64,000 bases of DNA from Phragmites australis (taxonomy: Eukaryota > Streptophyta > Magnoliopsida > Poales > Poaceae): NCBI RefSeq assembly GCF_958298935.1, contig NC_084933.1, positions 11,887,001 to 11,951,000 of the forward strand, written 5' to 3'. Positions 1-12,321 of this stretch are shown here, one piece after another (position 1 is the stretch's first letter; the number at the start of each line of letters is the position of its first letter). The translations under genes were made by a program, and so were the position numbers. The notes under the pieces are model-generated. The model saw only the letters and a program-made list of their open reading frames with translations, made no database searches and was not told where the DNA came from.

Positions 1-1020
1 AACTAAATCCCAATGTCAATTGTCGGTTGCATAATCTATGCATTGGAGCAAAATTTCATGATCAAAACCAACTTGATCGGATTATTTTCCCTGCATATTT
101 CTGGCTACCTGATAACACCACTGCACAAGTCAATACTCACACAATATAATTTGCACTGCTGGTCAGTACAGTTTGCAAAACACTCTGGTAAGAATAATCA
201 TCTAACTAAGCATTTTCTTAGGTAGTTAGCTGCTGAGATCAGGATTCGAGTAGAGGAAGGGGATTTGCATAAGTAGATTCTGAAAGCTGCAAAACTACAA
301 CTGTAACTGAAGGGGAAAAGATAAGAGGTGAAATCGGATTTCTCTTGCAATCCGTCTTGACTTCCACCCCAGCCTACTCCATGCTCTCCTCAGTTATGCG
401 ACATACTTGCGCACGGAATCTGCCAGCACCTTGTAGCAAGAGGTGCAAAATAGCTCAGAATCCCATCCATATCCACGAATATGTAATTTCTGGTTTGAGA
501 AGATAAACAAAACGAAAGGAGAATACACCAAAGTTTCTAGAATTTGGGGAAGATGATGCGAGAGGAGGTGGAGTGGAATCACAAAAGGCAAAAGCCACTG
601 CTGTTGCGCACGAGTGCAAATTCTACTGGTGACCGTTCAATCCATCATAGGTCCATAAAAGAAGAAATCAGCTAAGCTAAGGATGGTCACAGCAGCTTGT
701 ACAAACTGATGAAGAAAAGGTAGAAATGTAATAAGAGAAATTAAGTTAAAATGTACCTTGATTTATATATGATGAGTGATCGATAAGAGTATCGATTTTG
801 TTTGTGAAATTTCGGATTGCTTGAGCTTGCTTCTCTTGAATTGCGTCTAGAATGTGGAGGGTCCGTATTTCTTTCCGGATAGTCAGCAGATATATGGAGG
901 GTCCGCTCTTTTAAGTTAACTGGGATTTGCGGAGTTTGAACAGTGTTTTCAACATTTGGATTTCAATTGGATTGTGCGCTGAATTGATTTGAGTTTGGGT
1001 TTTAATTGAACATTTTGATT
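1..1020. other. Unassigned AT-rich flank
   Basis: No gene could be supported. Short ORFs occur on both strands (for example 394-591 on the - strand), but none shows a recognisable domain or a convincing splice context. A short motif, TGGAGGGTCCG, occurs twice around 855-905. This could be the edge of a gene lying outside the window or old repeat sequence. Confidence 0.3.
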
Positions 1021-1800
1021 ATGGAACTAACTGCAGATGGAGTTGGAGATATGTGTTTATTTGTCTCATGGTGTACAAGTGACGGATACAACTTAGCGGT
1101 CGACGGTGGGTGATCGAGGCCAAGCAGGGTGCTTGGTGCCGGACGATCAAAGAGGCCGGACATAGTCAAGGGTAATCCTAGCGGTACACATGGAGGTCAA
1201 GCAAAGTATAGAAGATAGATGAAGACGGCGTGTTGACAAAGTCAAGCGAAAGGGATACCGGTGCAAGTGACAAGGCGACCTGAGGGATCAGGAGTGGGAG
1301 AGACTTACCGGTGGTCAGGATCGCATGACAGAGTACATTTGTCGATATCGAAACGTTTGCTTAAGGTGTAAGCAAAATGGCGAGTCACGCTTTGAGCAGC
1401 GTGCAGGCGGTTTCACGGTTTAGCCTCAAAACCGTGAGTAGACTGGAGGAGTGCGTGGCACCATCGCGATGCTTACGTTGAGGCGAAGCTAAGTCGTGAA
1501 GGTGCCACGGGCGTTTGATGAATGGAAAAAAATAGACCAAAATTCCCTCGATGGTAGGTAGGAATGTACTATAAAAGAAAAGTATATTGAAAAAAGGCTA
1601 AGAAACTTAGGAGTAAAGTTTACTAGACCTATAAATAGAGCGGTAAGGCTATAAGAGAGTTTGAACCAGCCACTTGAGCCCTCTTATACTATTCATTTGA
1701 GAGCTTAGAGCTAGGGTTTTAAAGTAGAGAATGATGAGTGCTTAGCCTATATAATAAGTGAGAGTTTTGAGAGATAAATCTTTGTAATCTGTCTAAAATA
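1021..1800. repeat. LTR-like dispersed repeat fragment
   Basis: This stretch is more GC-rich than its surroundings and reads like LTR or leader sequence. It has purine-rich non-coding text, a CCTATAAATAG TATA-type box near 1630, and a following transcribed-looking AT-rich part to about 1830. No long ORF is present. From memory of grass genomes this resembles a common dispersed retroelement-derived sequence. I could not find paired LTRs or a target duplication, so family and limits are uncertain. Confidence 0.4.
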
Positions 1801-3342
1801 TAGCTGATCTCTTTAAGTAATGAAGTTTATGTTTTTTTTTGCATATGCTTAAATTCCCCTTCTAATTTCCCTCTATTGATTCCCTTGCAAGTTTACAGGT
1901 TTTTTTAGTTTCTGATGTTGTTTTTCATTTTTTCCTTTTGGGCTGAAATTTTAACACCTTGCAAAGTTTTTTCTTGCCTTTGGATAATCAACTTAGAGAG
2001 TTTCCTTGCCCGATGTTCTTCTTTTTGATCTTTTGGTGTTTTTTTCTCAAAATCCGAGATTTGTGTGGGGTTAAGTCATGGATTGGTTACTGAGACACAT
2101 AATTTTCTATTCTAACCATGAGACCCACCTTTTATTGGATTTTTAAGTTTGAATGTTGATTTTTCATTCGTTGTTCTGCAGAGTCCGGACTCTCTGAACT
2201 TTTTGATTTGCGTACTGTATTTCTGCTGCATTCTTGTTGCTCATGGTTTGATTCTTTTTTAGAGATGAGTTAGGTGACAAAATAGAAGAAGGTCATCTGT
2301 TTCGCAAAAAAAAATTTGAGACATCTATTCACTCCTCTAATCAACACTCTCGATCTTACATAATGCTTTTAGAATCTAAAAGCTAGTTTGCCATCCATCA
2401 GCTAGAGCACTACTGGGATTGCACGTCACTCCAAGCATCATATGATGGCGCTCAGCAAGGCAAGCAAAGCTATCTCGTTATGATGTAGGCATCTCTTTTT
2501 ACCAGTAGAAACTTCATGGCAGTAAACCCAGAAGTTATTGTCAACCTTTTGAAAGAACTTTTACATCAATTCGCTCACCTTCCATTTTTGGCGGTGAAGG
2601 GGAGGTGGGAGGGATGATAGCAAACCAACTACTGTATTATATAGTAGAAATTTATCTTAATCAGGATCCATTCTGACCTTTCAGAAGCTATAGGGTGAAA
2701 TATAAGTTGAAGTTCTATATTTCATAATATATATTTTAGTTGTGCCGCAAAGTTAATAATTTGTGCATCATGAGCACATAAAAACTACATCTAAACATAT
2801 CACCTTTAGAAAATAGAAAACTATTGCAAGTCGAGTCAACAAAAAAAATCTTACAAATCACCGTGACCATATAAAATGCTCTAATCCACTTCCATTGAAC
2901 CCTCTGTCAACTAGTTAATCCTAATCTAGACCTTTAAAAAAATCAAATTTAAAGTTACAATAAAGATTAATCCTACAATATTGGATTCTACAGCCTAGCA
3001 CAGTAGTACCTATTGCCACAATGTTTTTTCCTGCAGTGTCTATAGGGTCAAGAAACGGGACCAAGAAACACAATACCCTACTTTCACATGTTGCAATAAG
3101 GTGGAAAACAGATTGTTCCTATGTTTGGCGACGATATTTCTAGAACGAGAAACGTGGAATGGTTCTATTTTTAGTGACTAAGGTAATATTTGGTTAGTTA
3201 TACAAAGTTAAATAGGATAGGATCGTTCTAGATAGATATGATGATCCTTGATGAGATGATATAAGTAGTATGTTTGGTTTGATGTATGAAACGGTATATG
3301 ATAGTATTTAGTTGGATATATAGATGCAGTATGAAGAGAAGA
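1801..3342. other. AT-rich intergenic DNA, no gene seen
   Basis: Homopolymer-rich AT sequence with no ORF of note and no element ends that I could recognise. Confidence 0.4.
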
Positions 3343-4076
3343 TTGCACTTTTTACATTCAAAACGCGTGACTTCAATGTTTTGACACTCTCAATATTGGC
3401 TTTGCCAAAGTGACCCCTAAATCATGCAGTTGTTTGATTCTATAATATTCTACCTATTTTAATTCATTTTAGTTTCTTTTCCCTGTTTTTGGTGTGTGAA
3501 AAGACAAGTTTGCCCTTGGTTCACTCCTCTCGACATGGTTTTCCGTTCGCGAGAGATGGTTCGCTCCTCCCATTGGTTTTGCTCCTCCCCATCGATCCCA
3601 GCCAGAGGAGGCCAGCGCTCCCCATCGATCCCAGGTCGGTGCTCACGCGGTTCGTCATTCCCGCGGCGCGGCCCCAGCCGCGGAGCGAAGGGAGCGAGGC
3701 CAGGCCCCGGGAGGGCGACGGCGAGTGAGGTGGGCACGTCCGGTGTTGGTTGGATCCTATGTTGTATGTGTGATGATTTTACTTGTTGCTGATTTTACTC
3801 CATGGAATGGCTTTGGAGTTGGTGAGTAGTTGATGTATTGATGGCATGCAGATTTGTTAAGGAGCGAACAGAATGGAGAACGAATGGATTAGGTCCTGTT
3901 GTTGAGAGCAAACTTGTCTTTTCACGCACAAAAATAGGGAAAATAAATTAAAATGGATTAAAATGGGTAGAATGAATCAAACAACGGCATGTTTTGGAGG
4001 TCAATTTTAGCGAAGCCAATGTTGAGAGTGTCAAAACATCAAAGCCATTAGTTTCGGATATCAAAAGTGCAATTTT
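3343..4076. mobile_element. Long-TIR non-autonomous DNA element
   Basis: About 180 bp at 3343-3520 recurs as an inverted copy at about 3898-4076. Shared blocks include TTTTGACACTCTCAA (with GAGTGTCAAAACA on the right), the ATTTTAATTCATTTTA region and AAAAGACAAGTTTG. The 0.4 kb centre (3560-3740) is GC-rich, while the arms are AT-rich. There is no transposase. Long arms around a GC-rich centre suggest a MULE-like or foldback element that may carry captured host sequence. No clear target duplication was seen, so the superfamily is open. Confidence 0.6.
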
Positions 4077-4560
4077 CTTACATATGAATATGTTTAGTTG
4101 AAAAAAGATAAGCATTATACTTATTTATAACTTAACTTTTTATAATTTGATAATTATAATTATCAACAAATTATTCTAATTAGTACTAATCTTTACTAAT
4201 TATAATTAATTATAACTTAACATGTTACTATTAATTACTAATTACTTATAATAATACTTAATTATGGTTAATAACACCTAATTGTAACTAATGCATAGCT
4301 AATTATTATTAACCTTACTAATACTTACTGATCATCACTAAGTATATGTTATTACAAAAGCTGACAGAGCTTGTACATGATCATTCGGCCAATTTTTATA
4401 TATAAGATGGTTTAACGTTTTGACAAAATATTTCTAAAACCTATATCATTACGTACTAAATAAATTGGTATAGTTTATCTAACCAAATACAGATATGACT
4501 CCATATCCATCGTCGTGTCTGATACATACACCGCCTAAACCAAACACTACGTAAGGTCCG
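4077..4560. repeat. AT-rich simple-sequence flank with TTTGGTT inverted ends
   Basis: Iterated TAATTA/ACTAATTA words fill 4140-4330. Near 4515-4550 is a TIR-like end (AAACCAAACACTA). A related motif in inverse orientation (AGTATGTTTGGTTTGATG) lies at about 3268. The 3343-4076 element may therefore sit inside an older MITE spanning roughly 3265-4552, but similarity is weak. Confidence 0.3.
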
Positions 4561-4784
4561 TCCACAATGAAGTTGCTACAGCATCGAACTGATCTGGACC
4601 GTCGGTTCGGGATCCAGCAGACCTAGTCCAATAACTGCTTACGTTAAACTAAGGCGCTTCCTTGCCCCGGACTGACATCAGAAGCCGATTAGACGAGCAA
4701 TAAATCCCAAACCCACCAGCCGCCGCCGCCGCCGCTCTCCGTGACGCCGTGAGTCTCCCCACCGACCACCGCGGCACTACAACT

Positions 4785-7700
4785 ATGATGGTCCCGCTCG
4801 ACCCCGCGGGCAAGCCCACCTCGCAGCGCCGCATCTCGGAGGGCGACACCGTCGTGGTTTACGAGCGCCACGACGCGATGCGCGCCGTTGCCGTGCGCGC
4901 CGGCGGCGTGCTCCAGAACCGATTCGGCGTCTTCCGCCACGACGACTGGCTCGGCCGCCCCTTCGGATCCAAGGTCTACAGCTCCCCCGCCGCCGTCGGA
5001 GGAGGCAAGGGTGGCAGCGGCAAGGGGGGCGGCGCTAAGGGGTTCGTGCACCTCCTAGCGCCGACCCCGGAGCTCTGGACGCTGGTGCTCAGCCACCGGA
5101 CGCAGATCCTCTACATCGCCGACATCAGCCTCGTCGTCGCCTACCTCGAGCTCGTCCCCGGCTGCGTCGTGCTCGAGTCCGGCACCGGCAGCGGCTCGCT
5201 CACCACATCGCTGGCACGCGCCGTCGCGCCTCACGGCCACGTCCACACCTTCGACTTCCACGAACAGAGGGCCGCCTCGGCCAGGTAAGCTAAAGACCCT
5301 GCTTGATATGAACTAATCTCTTTCGTTAAGGTTTTGTGTAAAGTGTCTTAACCTGTAAAAAGGATGTACAAAATCTTTCAGCCCGTGCATTTGCAGCATT
5401 CCAGCTCGTGGCACTTGCATTCAGTAGATAACGCGAAATAAAGTGTTCGAAGCATAAGACACTAGAATCACCTTTTCTGAAAAGCATTTGGGGATAATCT
5501 GGCGGTGAAGTCCGAAGCATACAAGAACCAAAATTTACTCTGAGAAAGAATGTTAAATCAATTTTGGGGTACAACTGGTCTTTGGGGTGATAGATATCTA
5601 TGTCTACTCATTGTGGCACAACATGGGAGAAAGTTTCTTTTCTACAACAAATTATTTTCAGGGGAAACCATTGGTCTATACACTTTTTTAAAAGTTATTT
5701 GGTTGTGCTGTTATAATTTTACTTACTTTGGTAAATAGGGAAGACTTTGAGAGGAATGGCCTAAGCAGCCTCATCACGGTCAACGTACGGGATATACAAG
5801 GTGAAGGATTCCCAGAGCAGCATCGTGGTGTTTCTGATGCTGTCTTCCTGGACTTGCCCCAGCCTTGGCTTGCAATACCATCTGTTGGGTTGATGCTAAA
5901 GCAAGACGGAATTTTGTGCTCCTTTTCACCTTGCATTGAGCAAGTGCAGCGTGCTTGCGAAGCTATGAGACCCTGTTTCACAGGTTTTGTACATTCTCTG
6001 ACTTTTCTGCCACTTTCGATACTAATCATGTTTCCTATGATACGAGTTCCACATGATTCATATAGTTGAGTTCCAGTACGTTTCACACAGTGATAAGAAA
6101 AGTAGGTCGCATTACAACTGTTTAGTTGCTTTACTTTGATAGATATCAGCGAGTTTATATTACCCACATAAACTTTGATAGTCCCAACTTAAGCCCTTGA
6201 AATATTTCCGAAGCCATAGGATTTAGTTCAAAATTGAACCTAATTTCGAAATTTCCTAGAGCAATCCTAATCTTCCAAACACCACTCGAACCGAGTATCC
6301 TACCCATTAGTCTCTTAGAACGAGAGCACATACTCCCCGAGTCTAGACTCCAATACTTATGTTATGTGGTGCACACCTTACACTCTTGAGACTGAGCATA
6401 GGCTCACTAAGACAAGTGTGACGATCAAGGTGATAAAACAGAAGCAAAATTGATAAAAAAAATGAAGGAACCTCAACGGACTGATTTGCAAAACCCCAAG
6501 AGTGCTCATGTAGGTAGGCAAGTCACCGCTATCCTATCTCACCTGAAACTGCATTCTGTTCCTGGATAGGATATGTTTTGCTTCTTGTATTTTTTGTTGT
6601 ACAATGGCCTCTTCGGTGGTCGAGAGAAGTCATACCCTGTCCAAGCAAATCGCAAGACATCAGCCATGATTGCAAGGCTTTCCCCCTCCATTACAACCCT
6701 TTGGGTTCTTCTGATAAGCAGGTCCCTTGTGCTTTCTCTGGGTGCAGCTTGAACTAACTCCATTCTCCCAGTGTTACTTTATCATCATGAGCCTCAAATT
6801 TTGTGCCTTCAGAGCGTCAGTCTCTTCCATTATAAGAGTGAGGGGTCCTGGTACCCCTCACCACTAAGGAAAGGCAATTGAGGTTGTAATGTTGTACATG
6901 ATATGCTGCCTTGGACATCTTACCCTGCTTACACTGAGAAGGCTGCAGGGCTTCTACAGACTTGACCCCTTGCCACCCCTCATATGATTTTGTCCATCCA
7001 GCTGATTGTTTACAAAAAGGGCCATCCCAGTACTAAGATCCGTTAAGTCAACAACTTCTGTAGGTGGCATTGCCATTTCTCACCAAGATTGAAATTCTGC
7101 TTCTGTCGAAGGTATAAAATATAGGTATCAGATCTCATACAGCACTCTGCTCCTGTATGCAGGGGCAGACCCATGAAGGGTCATGAGTGTACATATGTAT
7201 ACCCAAATTTTGTCGCAAATTGTTTTCTACATATAAGCTATCCACACGCGGCCGGCCTCGATGCGGCCCATCTGCACACGCAGGGCACTGTGCGCACGGC
7301 CTTGCGCATGACGCGCCCACGGACCACAGTCCACGTTGACTGCTAGCTAGAGAGCGCCAGAGCAGAGACACGATCATGGACAGGACGAACCGACGAAGGC
7401 ACGAGCCCAAGAAGCCACAAACGGACGAACCGATAGGAGATGGAGGGCGAAGGTGGGAGGCGGCGTCGGCGCGGGTGAGATCAAAGTCGGCCAGGCAGGG
7501 GCCATGGGGCGCGGGTGTGCCACAGCTAGCACGGGCGAGATTGGTGCTATGGGGCTGTCGGGCCGTGGGTGTGGTGCGGCCGAGATCCAAGCCGAGGCGG
7601 GCGTGGCCGGCCCGGGGTGCAGGGCGTGGGTACGGTGCAGTGTGGCTGAGTTCCAGGCCGAGGCCGGCCAGGTAGGTGCCACCGCAGGGCGCGGGGGCGG

Positions 7701-9446
7701 CCGGCCGGGAGGGGACCACGCAGCGCGGGTGCAATGCGGTTGGCGCGGGCGAGTTCTAGGCTGGCCAGGCGAGGGTCGTGGGTGGTGGGCATGGCGTGGC
7801 CGAGATCCAGGCCGATGGCTCGAGCGCTCGAGGTAAATTAGTTGCAATCATGTGTGAGTAAACTTTTTGAAGCAATGGAGAGCTTCACTGCTGCCTGTAC
7901 GAATGCATACAAGGATCTGCATCTTCGCACTGAAGAAGAGGACTCGACAACTTGCATGATCAACAACATTGTACATAGGAGCATGACAAACTCTTAATTC
8001 CAGTTCACAAACATCTGTGGGATGAATAATTGAATCTAGATGCGTGATACCGGGACATGGTTGATGTTACTCTCGGTGGAGCTCTGCTCCAGTTTTCTTT
8101 AGCTAGATACTGCCAATTAACCATGTGTTGAGCAACGGCAGTAGTAAGGTTAGAGTTTCAGCAGTTGTAGCACATTCAGGAATTCAGGAGTTGGTCCCCA
8201 GATCAATAGTATAGTTCTCTCTCTGTGTGTAAATCTTCATCAAGTTTTGTGGCTGCATTGCTCATCTAATAACTACTACACTTGAATCCCTGAATGTGTC
8301 TCACATTCACCATCTGATTCATACATATTTTCTGAAAATTCTACTTCAAGTTAAGTGAGTCCTTGCAGCAGTTTCATTAGTATGACCTAGCCAACACATC
8401 TACTTCAAGTAAAGTTGTATTGTAGTTTCGATTTTTAGTCCTCGTTATGAACAATTTGTACCTTTGATCTTGATGTTTTTAATATTTATGGTCATAAAAA
8501 AAATCAGCTATATATAATACCGTATGTACACCCAAGTTCAAAATCCTGGGCCCGCAACTGCTTGTATTGTCGCCCTTCCTCTATCCACCCATAGCAAATG
8601 GACATTCTACCTCTTGGGAAATACCTTTAGAGCACAATTCTAGTACTATACCACACAGGCAGAGGGATTGTGGCATTTTTGGTACCAAATGCTCACCTTA
8701 GTTTGTCACTGGAAATGCATAGTTCAGATACCTATAATACATAGAAATTTATGTTGGCTGGAGATTAAGGGAAATGTTATGTGGATACTTGAGTGCGTTG
8801 GGCCCGTAATACTTTAATATTGGTTTATGTCATGGTTGCATATGTAATGTATGCGCTCTCTACAATGTAGTGTGCGAACGAGAATTGAATAATTGCATAT
8901 ATTATACTTGCTGTCAGTATTTATGAATTGTAAAGAAATATGCCAGCTACCCACAGCGAGCTTGCATCATGAGCGTGAATAAATGGATGATTTGCATCTA
9001 AGCAAATGTCATTTCATAGAAATATTTATGTGTTGATTGGATTGGATAATATGTGTTTATAAATCATACTTTATACGGTTTAGGCTGCGACTTGGAACTG
9101 AAACACCTAGCCGCACATGGAGGCTGGGTTGTTGGACATACTCTAGAATCACCTTACCAATGAAGAGCTGACTGAATTGTATTTTTCTGCAGATATTAGA
9201 ACCTTTGAAATTCTTCTCCGCACCTATGAAGTAAGAGATGGTTCTCTCAAGAGTGCCACTGCCAATGAAGATCCTACTGTAGGGCCTCTTCCACTGAAAA
9301 GAAAAAAAATTGCACAGCCCGGAGAAATCTCGGACTCACAGAAGAACTCCTGTGTTTTGGTTAGACCGTGCAGCACTGCTAGAGGACACACTGGCTACTT
9401 GACGTTTGCAAGGCTTCGCTTGTGCGGGAGCCAAACTGAATCTTAA
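4785..9446 (+). CDS. TRM61: tRNA (adenine(58)-N1)-methyltransferase catalytic subunit (TRM61/TRMT61A-like)
   Basis: Three exons join in frame: 4785-5284, 5739-5983 and 9193-9446 (999 nt, 332 residues plus stop). Introns are GT..AG (GTAAGC donor at 5285; AG ends at 5738 and 9192). TRM61 with TRM6 makes m1A58 in tRNA using SAM. Seen here: an N-terminal beta-barrel-like region (residues 1-100), LLAPTPELWTLVLSHRTQI, SAM-binding motif VLESGTGSGSLT near residue 129, FDFHEQR, DIQGEGFPE, DLPQPW near residue 205, LCSFSPCIEQVQ, and the last exon opening DIRTFEILLRTYEV. Two adjacent ATGs (4785, 4788) are possible starts; no ATG lies upstream in the exon. A Gly/Lys-rich insert (about residues 71-86) precedes FVHLLAPTPELW. 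Exon 1 is strongly GC-rich and later exons are not. Intron 2 is 3.2 kb and hosts a hAT element. Length and motif order fit the family, so function is confident; nuclear location is family knowledge. Confidence 0.93.
5984..7159. other. TRM61 intron 2, part upstream of the hAT insertion
   Basis: Non-coding intron sequence. No domain was recognised. Short ORFs on either strand have no family signature. Confidence 0.5.
7160..8560. mobile_element. hAT-type non-autonomous element in TRM61 intron 2
   Basis: The left end CAGGGGCAGACCC at 7160 and right end GGGCCCGCAACTG finishing at 8560 are imperfect inverted repeats; both are followed inward by a GTGTACATA-type block. The flanks are CCTGTATG (7152-7159) and CTTGTATT (8561-8568), an 8-bp duplication with 6 of 8 bases kept, as expected for hAT. 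The interior (7240-7840) is very GC-rich and holds degenerate tandem repeats of a GCGGGCGAGATCCA-like unit. Long overlapping ORFs there are compositional. There is no transposase. The hAT call rests on end sequence and duplication length. Confidence 0.66.
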
Positions 9447-9949
9447 AATAGGGGAGTGTAAGAATTAGCAGATGACAAATGGATAGGTAATTAGGCCCCA
9501 ACTTTTATAGCAGTAAAATAGTTGTACTGGTCTGTTGTTATCTGCGAGGAAAATCCGGTAAGGAGAGGCCAAAGACTGTTGTTTTATCTACCCCCTTAGG
9601 TGTTGCTCACAGTAATTTATTTTTTGAATACTCCGCTCAGTTAATTTTGGCAGTTGCTAAACAACTTTTTTTTTCGTTGTTGAGTCCTGCAGACTCACTG
9701 CCATCTACCAAGTTTGCTGATTTTTCAAAATATGACCATGTTGTCAAACTGTGAAATTTCTTTCTTTAAGCTGACTCTGAAAGTCACATTGTTGTGTTAC
9801 TTCAGTTACTCGATCAACTAGTTATATTATCTCGGACTATTACAAAATCGCTGCAGAACAATGTGAATATCTTCTGAAAATCTTGTTATCGTGTTACTAA
9901 AGTTATTCTCCAACAAGACCAGTGCTATTTTCTGGGATAGGGATGATAA
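9447..9949. other. TRM61: TRM61 3' UTR and downstream flank
   Basis: Begins at the TAA stop of the last coding exon. AT-rich with no ORF. A transcript 3' end is expected here, but I see no unambiguous polyadenylation signal. Confidence 0.4.
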
Positions 9950-10660
9950 TTTATCCTGATTATTTATTTACCCGTGGGTAAATACTTGAATAGGGTAGGT
10001 AATATTTGGTACTCACGAGTACATTTATGGATGAAAAATACTACTCAACAAGTAAATAGGTACATGTATGAGTGTTTTACCCGCGAAATCTATATACCCG
10101 TATAGTTTCTTTGATATGTGGGTCTAAACCCTCCAACACCTATCTTCCCCCTCATCCTCTCACTCTCTCACCCTGCTAGCCACTCAATCTCCCTATCGCC
10201 CCCTCTGCAACCCTTGCCCCCAGCAAACTGCCCGCTGCATCGCCTCACGTCACGCCACCGTCCAGCCACGCCATCGCCTCATCTCATTGCACCGCCTCAT
10301 CGCCTCGTCCTGTCGTGCTGCCCCACTGCCCCGTGTCACGCTACGTCACCATCCTGACCCACCTCATCCCATTTCACCACCTCACTGCCTTGTCCTGTCA
10401 TGCCGGCCCACCGCCCTACGCCACTGCCCAGCCTCGGCCTCGGCCCGCCACACCGCTCCACCGCCTCGCGCCACTCTCTCTCCTGGCCCCTAGCACGCCC
10501 TGCCGCCTCGCGTCGTGCCACCCATCGCCCAGCGCTGCTCGTGCCGCGCCATCGGCCTATTCCACTGCTTCGCGGGTAAACAGTATACCTACGGGAGATG
10601 GGTTTGGCTCCGACCCTTCGCTCCTGGTCGTTCGTGGGTATACCCACGGGCGGAAGAACT
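9950..10660. repeat. Degenerate element with TACCCGCGGGT-type ends
   Basis: The left part (9950-10110) repeats motifs such as TTTACCCGTGGGTAAAT and TACCCGTATAG. The right part (10575-10650) carries GCGGGTAAAC, CCTACGGG and TATACCCACGGGCG. The centre (10120-10560) is C-rich with degenerate CACCGCCTC/CATCGCC repeats that create long spurious ORFs. This pattern is typical of eroded DNA transposon remnants in grasses. No target duplication was found and the superfamily is not assigned. Confidence 0.4.
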
Positions 10661-10690
10661 ACAAAATTGCTTCATGATTTGTGTATTTGT

Positions 10691-12249
10691 TTGCGATTTG
10701 TTGTATTGTCGTCGTCAGGATGACTGTGCATGATTCGTGAATTTTATAAGTTTGCCTCCTCACTCACTCTCGTAAAGAGACAAACTTATAAAAGTCAGGA
10801 ATAAGACAAAAAAAGTCTGTCTCCATTTTAATATAAGTTTGTCTCCATTTTACCATTAGAAAAAACGATTAGATGTTACCTTCTATTATCTGAGTATCAA
10901 TCATTTATTGGGATACTTGATCATACTAAAGGTTCCTGGTCGCCATGGTGGGCAGCTTCCAGATGAATTTGATCTGTTGACGAGGATGGCATTTGTCCTA
11001 AGAGGTGACAAAAGGTGTTTGTTGAACATTTGTTGTTTCCTAACTAACTCTTCATCATATTCAAGGATGGCATGAGTCAATACATTGAGGCCCCTTCGAC
11101 ACTAGGAATTTTGCAAGATTTCATAGTGAACAATGTAACTCCCGCAGAAAATTCATAACAGTCCCGCATTCCAAACATGCCTGAGCTTTTAGTATAGAAA
11201 ATTGCAAGTATAACCATCTTAGGATTCACAATAATTCGTAAGTCTTCAAAACATTGAAATGTCAGAACGGAAAATCCAAAATATAATCCAGGTACCCAAC
11301 ATGTTGTTAGTGGGAATTGACAGTAGTTTCTCCATCAAAGTACAACCGTATAAGGTTTTATTGGTTCTAATGCCGTGCCATTAGACTAGTATTTGAAAGT
11401 GATTTCAGGTGTTTACGATTTTGTAGTTATGGGAGCATATTGTTAGTGACACTAGAGATCCTGCATAATGTGAGTGGTGGTTGAGGAGATGGCGAGCGGT
11501 ACTAGAGGGGTCGGATGGTGCCGCCAGATAGCAGTATGGCTATGAATTAATGTTGTCAGTTTATTTTGTCATGCTTCTCACCGGCTCATATATACCGCAT
11601 AGCTACCTATGCCAAGCTGAAGAACACGATAGAAACAAAGGAGACTATTTCGTCTAATTCTAATAATAAGAGTGGGCGAAACGATCGAATGTTGAAAATT
11701 GTACACAAATGTAATGGATTATTTCAACAAAATGGTCAAGTAGGAAAGGAAGGCATTGGGATCTCAAGTTTTAGTCTCACAATGGGGCCTCGCTCAAGGT
11801 GTTCATGCATCTCAAATAAAGAATGAAAGAGAAGCTTGATATGAAATACACCCTTACCATGAGCTTCATGGGTCAAGAGAAGGTTGTAGTGCTAGTGTGG
11901 TACATCCTCGATTGTTAAAAGATCAATGACCTTAATATAAAATTAGTATTTTTTTGACTAATGTCAACATGATCAATGAGAGTAACAAATTTTGCTAGTT
12001 TAAAAAGATTTAGTCTTATAGATGAAGAAAATGGCCTTAGGGTTCCAAACATATCATAAGACATTGTTTACTGTCTATAGTAAAGCATCGGGTCGTCCAT
12101 GTCTAACGAAAGAGAGTGCACTAATTCATGCGCTAATGTATATCGATGAAGTACTAGGATACAATATTGTAGATTTCAACTATGTTAAATATCAGAAGTT
12201 ATGTGCTCCGGCAAATGCTCAAGTATAATGATATATGGATATTTGGATA
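10691..12249. other. Intergenic DNA, no gene seen
   Basis: Ordinary AT-rich sequence. Short ORFs (for example 11566-11826 and 12022-12228) show no recognisable family and no splice partners. Confidence 0.4.
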
Positions 12250-12321
12250 AGTACGTAATGTATGTATAACTATATTGTATGACAGACTGGAGTTAAATTA
12301 AAGCTTCTGGATGTATATTTG
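12250..12321 (+). repeat. Left arm of a hairpin MITE interrupted by the solo LTR
   Basis: ACTATATTGTATGA, GAGTTAAATT and CTTCTGGATGTATAT occur here in order. They recur as reverse complement at 15316-15375 (ATATACATCCAGAAAC, AATTTAACTC, TCATACAATATAGT). Removing the solo LTR at 12322-15185 leaves two arms of about 60 bp around a loop of about 130 bp, a normal MITE layout. Confidence 0.55.

Noticed and set aside
4649..5261. Antisense ORFs over TRM61 exon 1
   Set aside because: They mirror the GC-rich coding exon on the other strand and have no domain signature.
7135..7847. Several long overlapping ORFs on both strands
   Set aside because: They arise from a GC-rich degenerate repeat inside the hAT element; the Pro/Arg/Ala- and Gly-rich translations have no family features.
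10118..10733. Pro/Ser/His-rich ORFs
   Set aside because: C-rich simple repeat inside an eroded element; stop-poor by composition.
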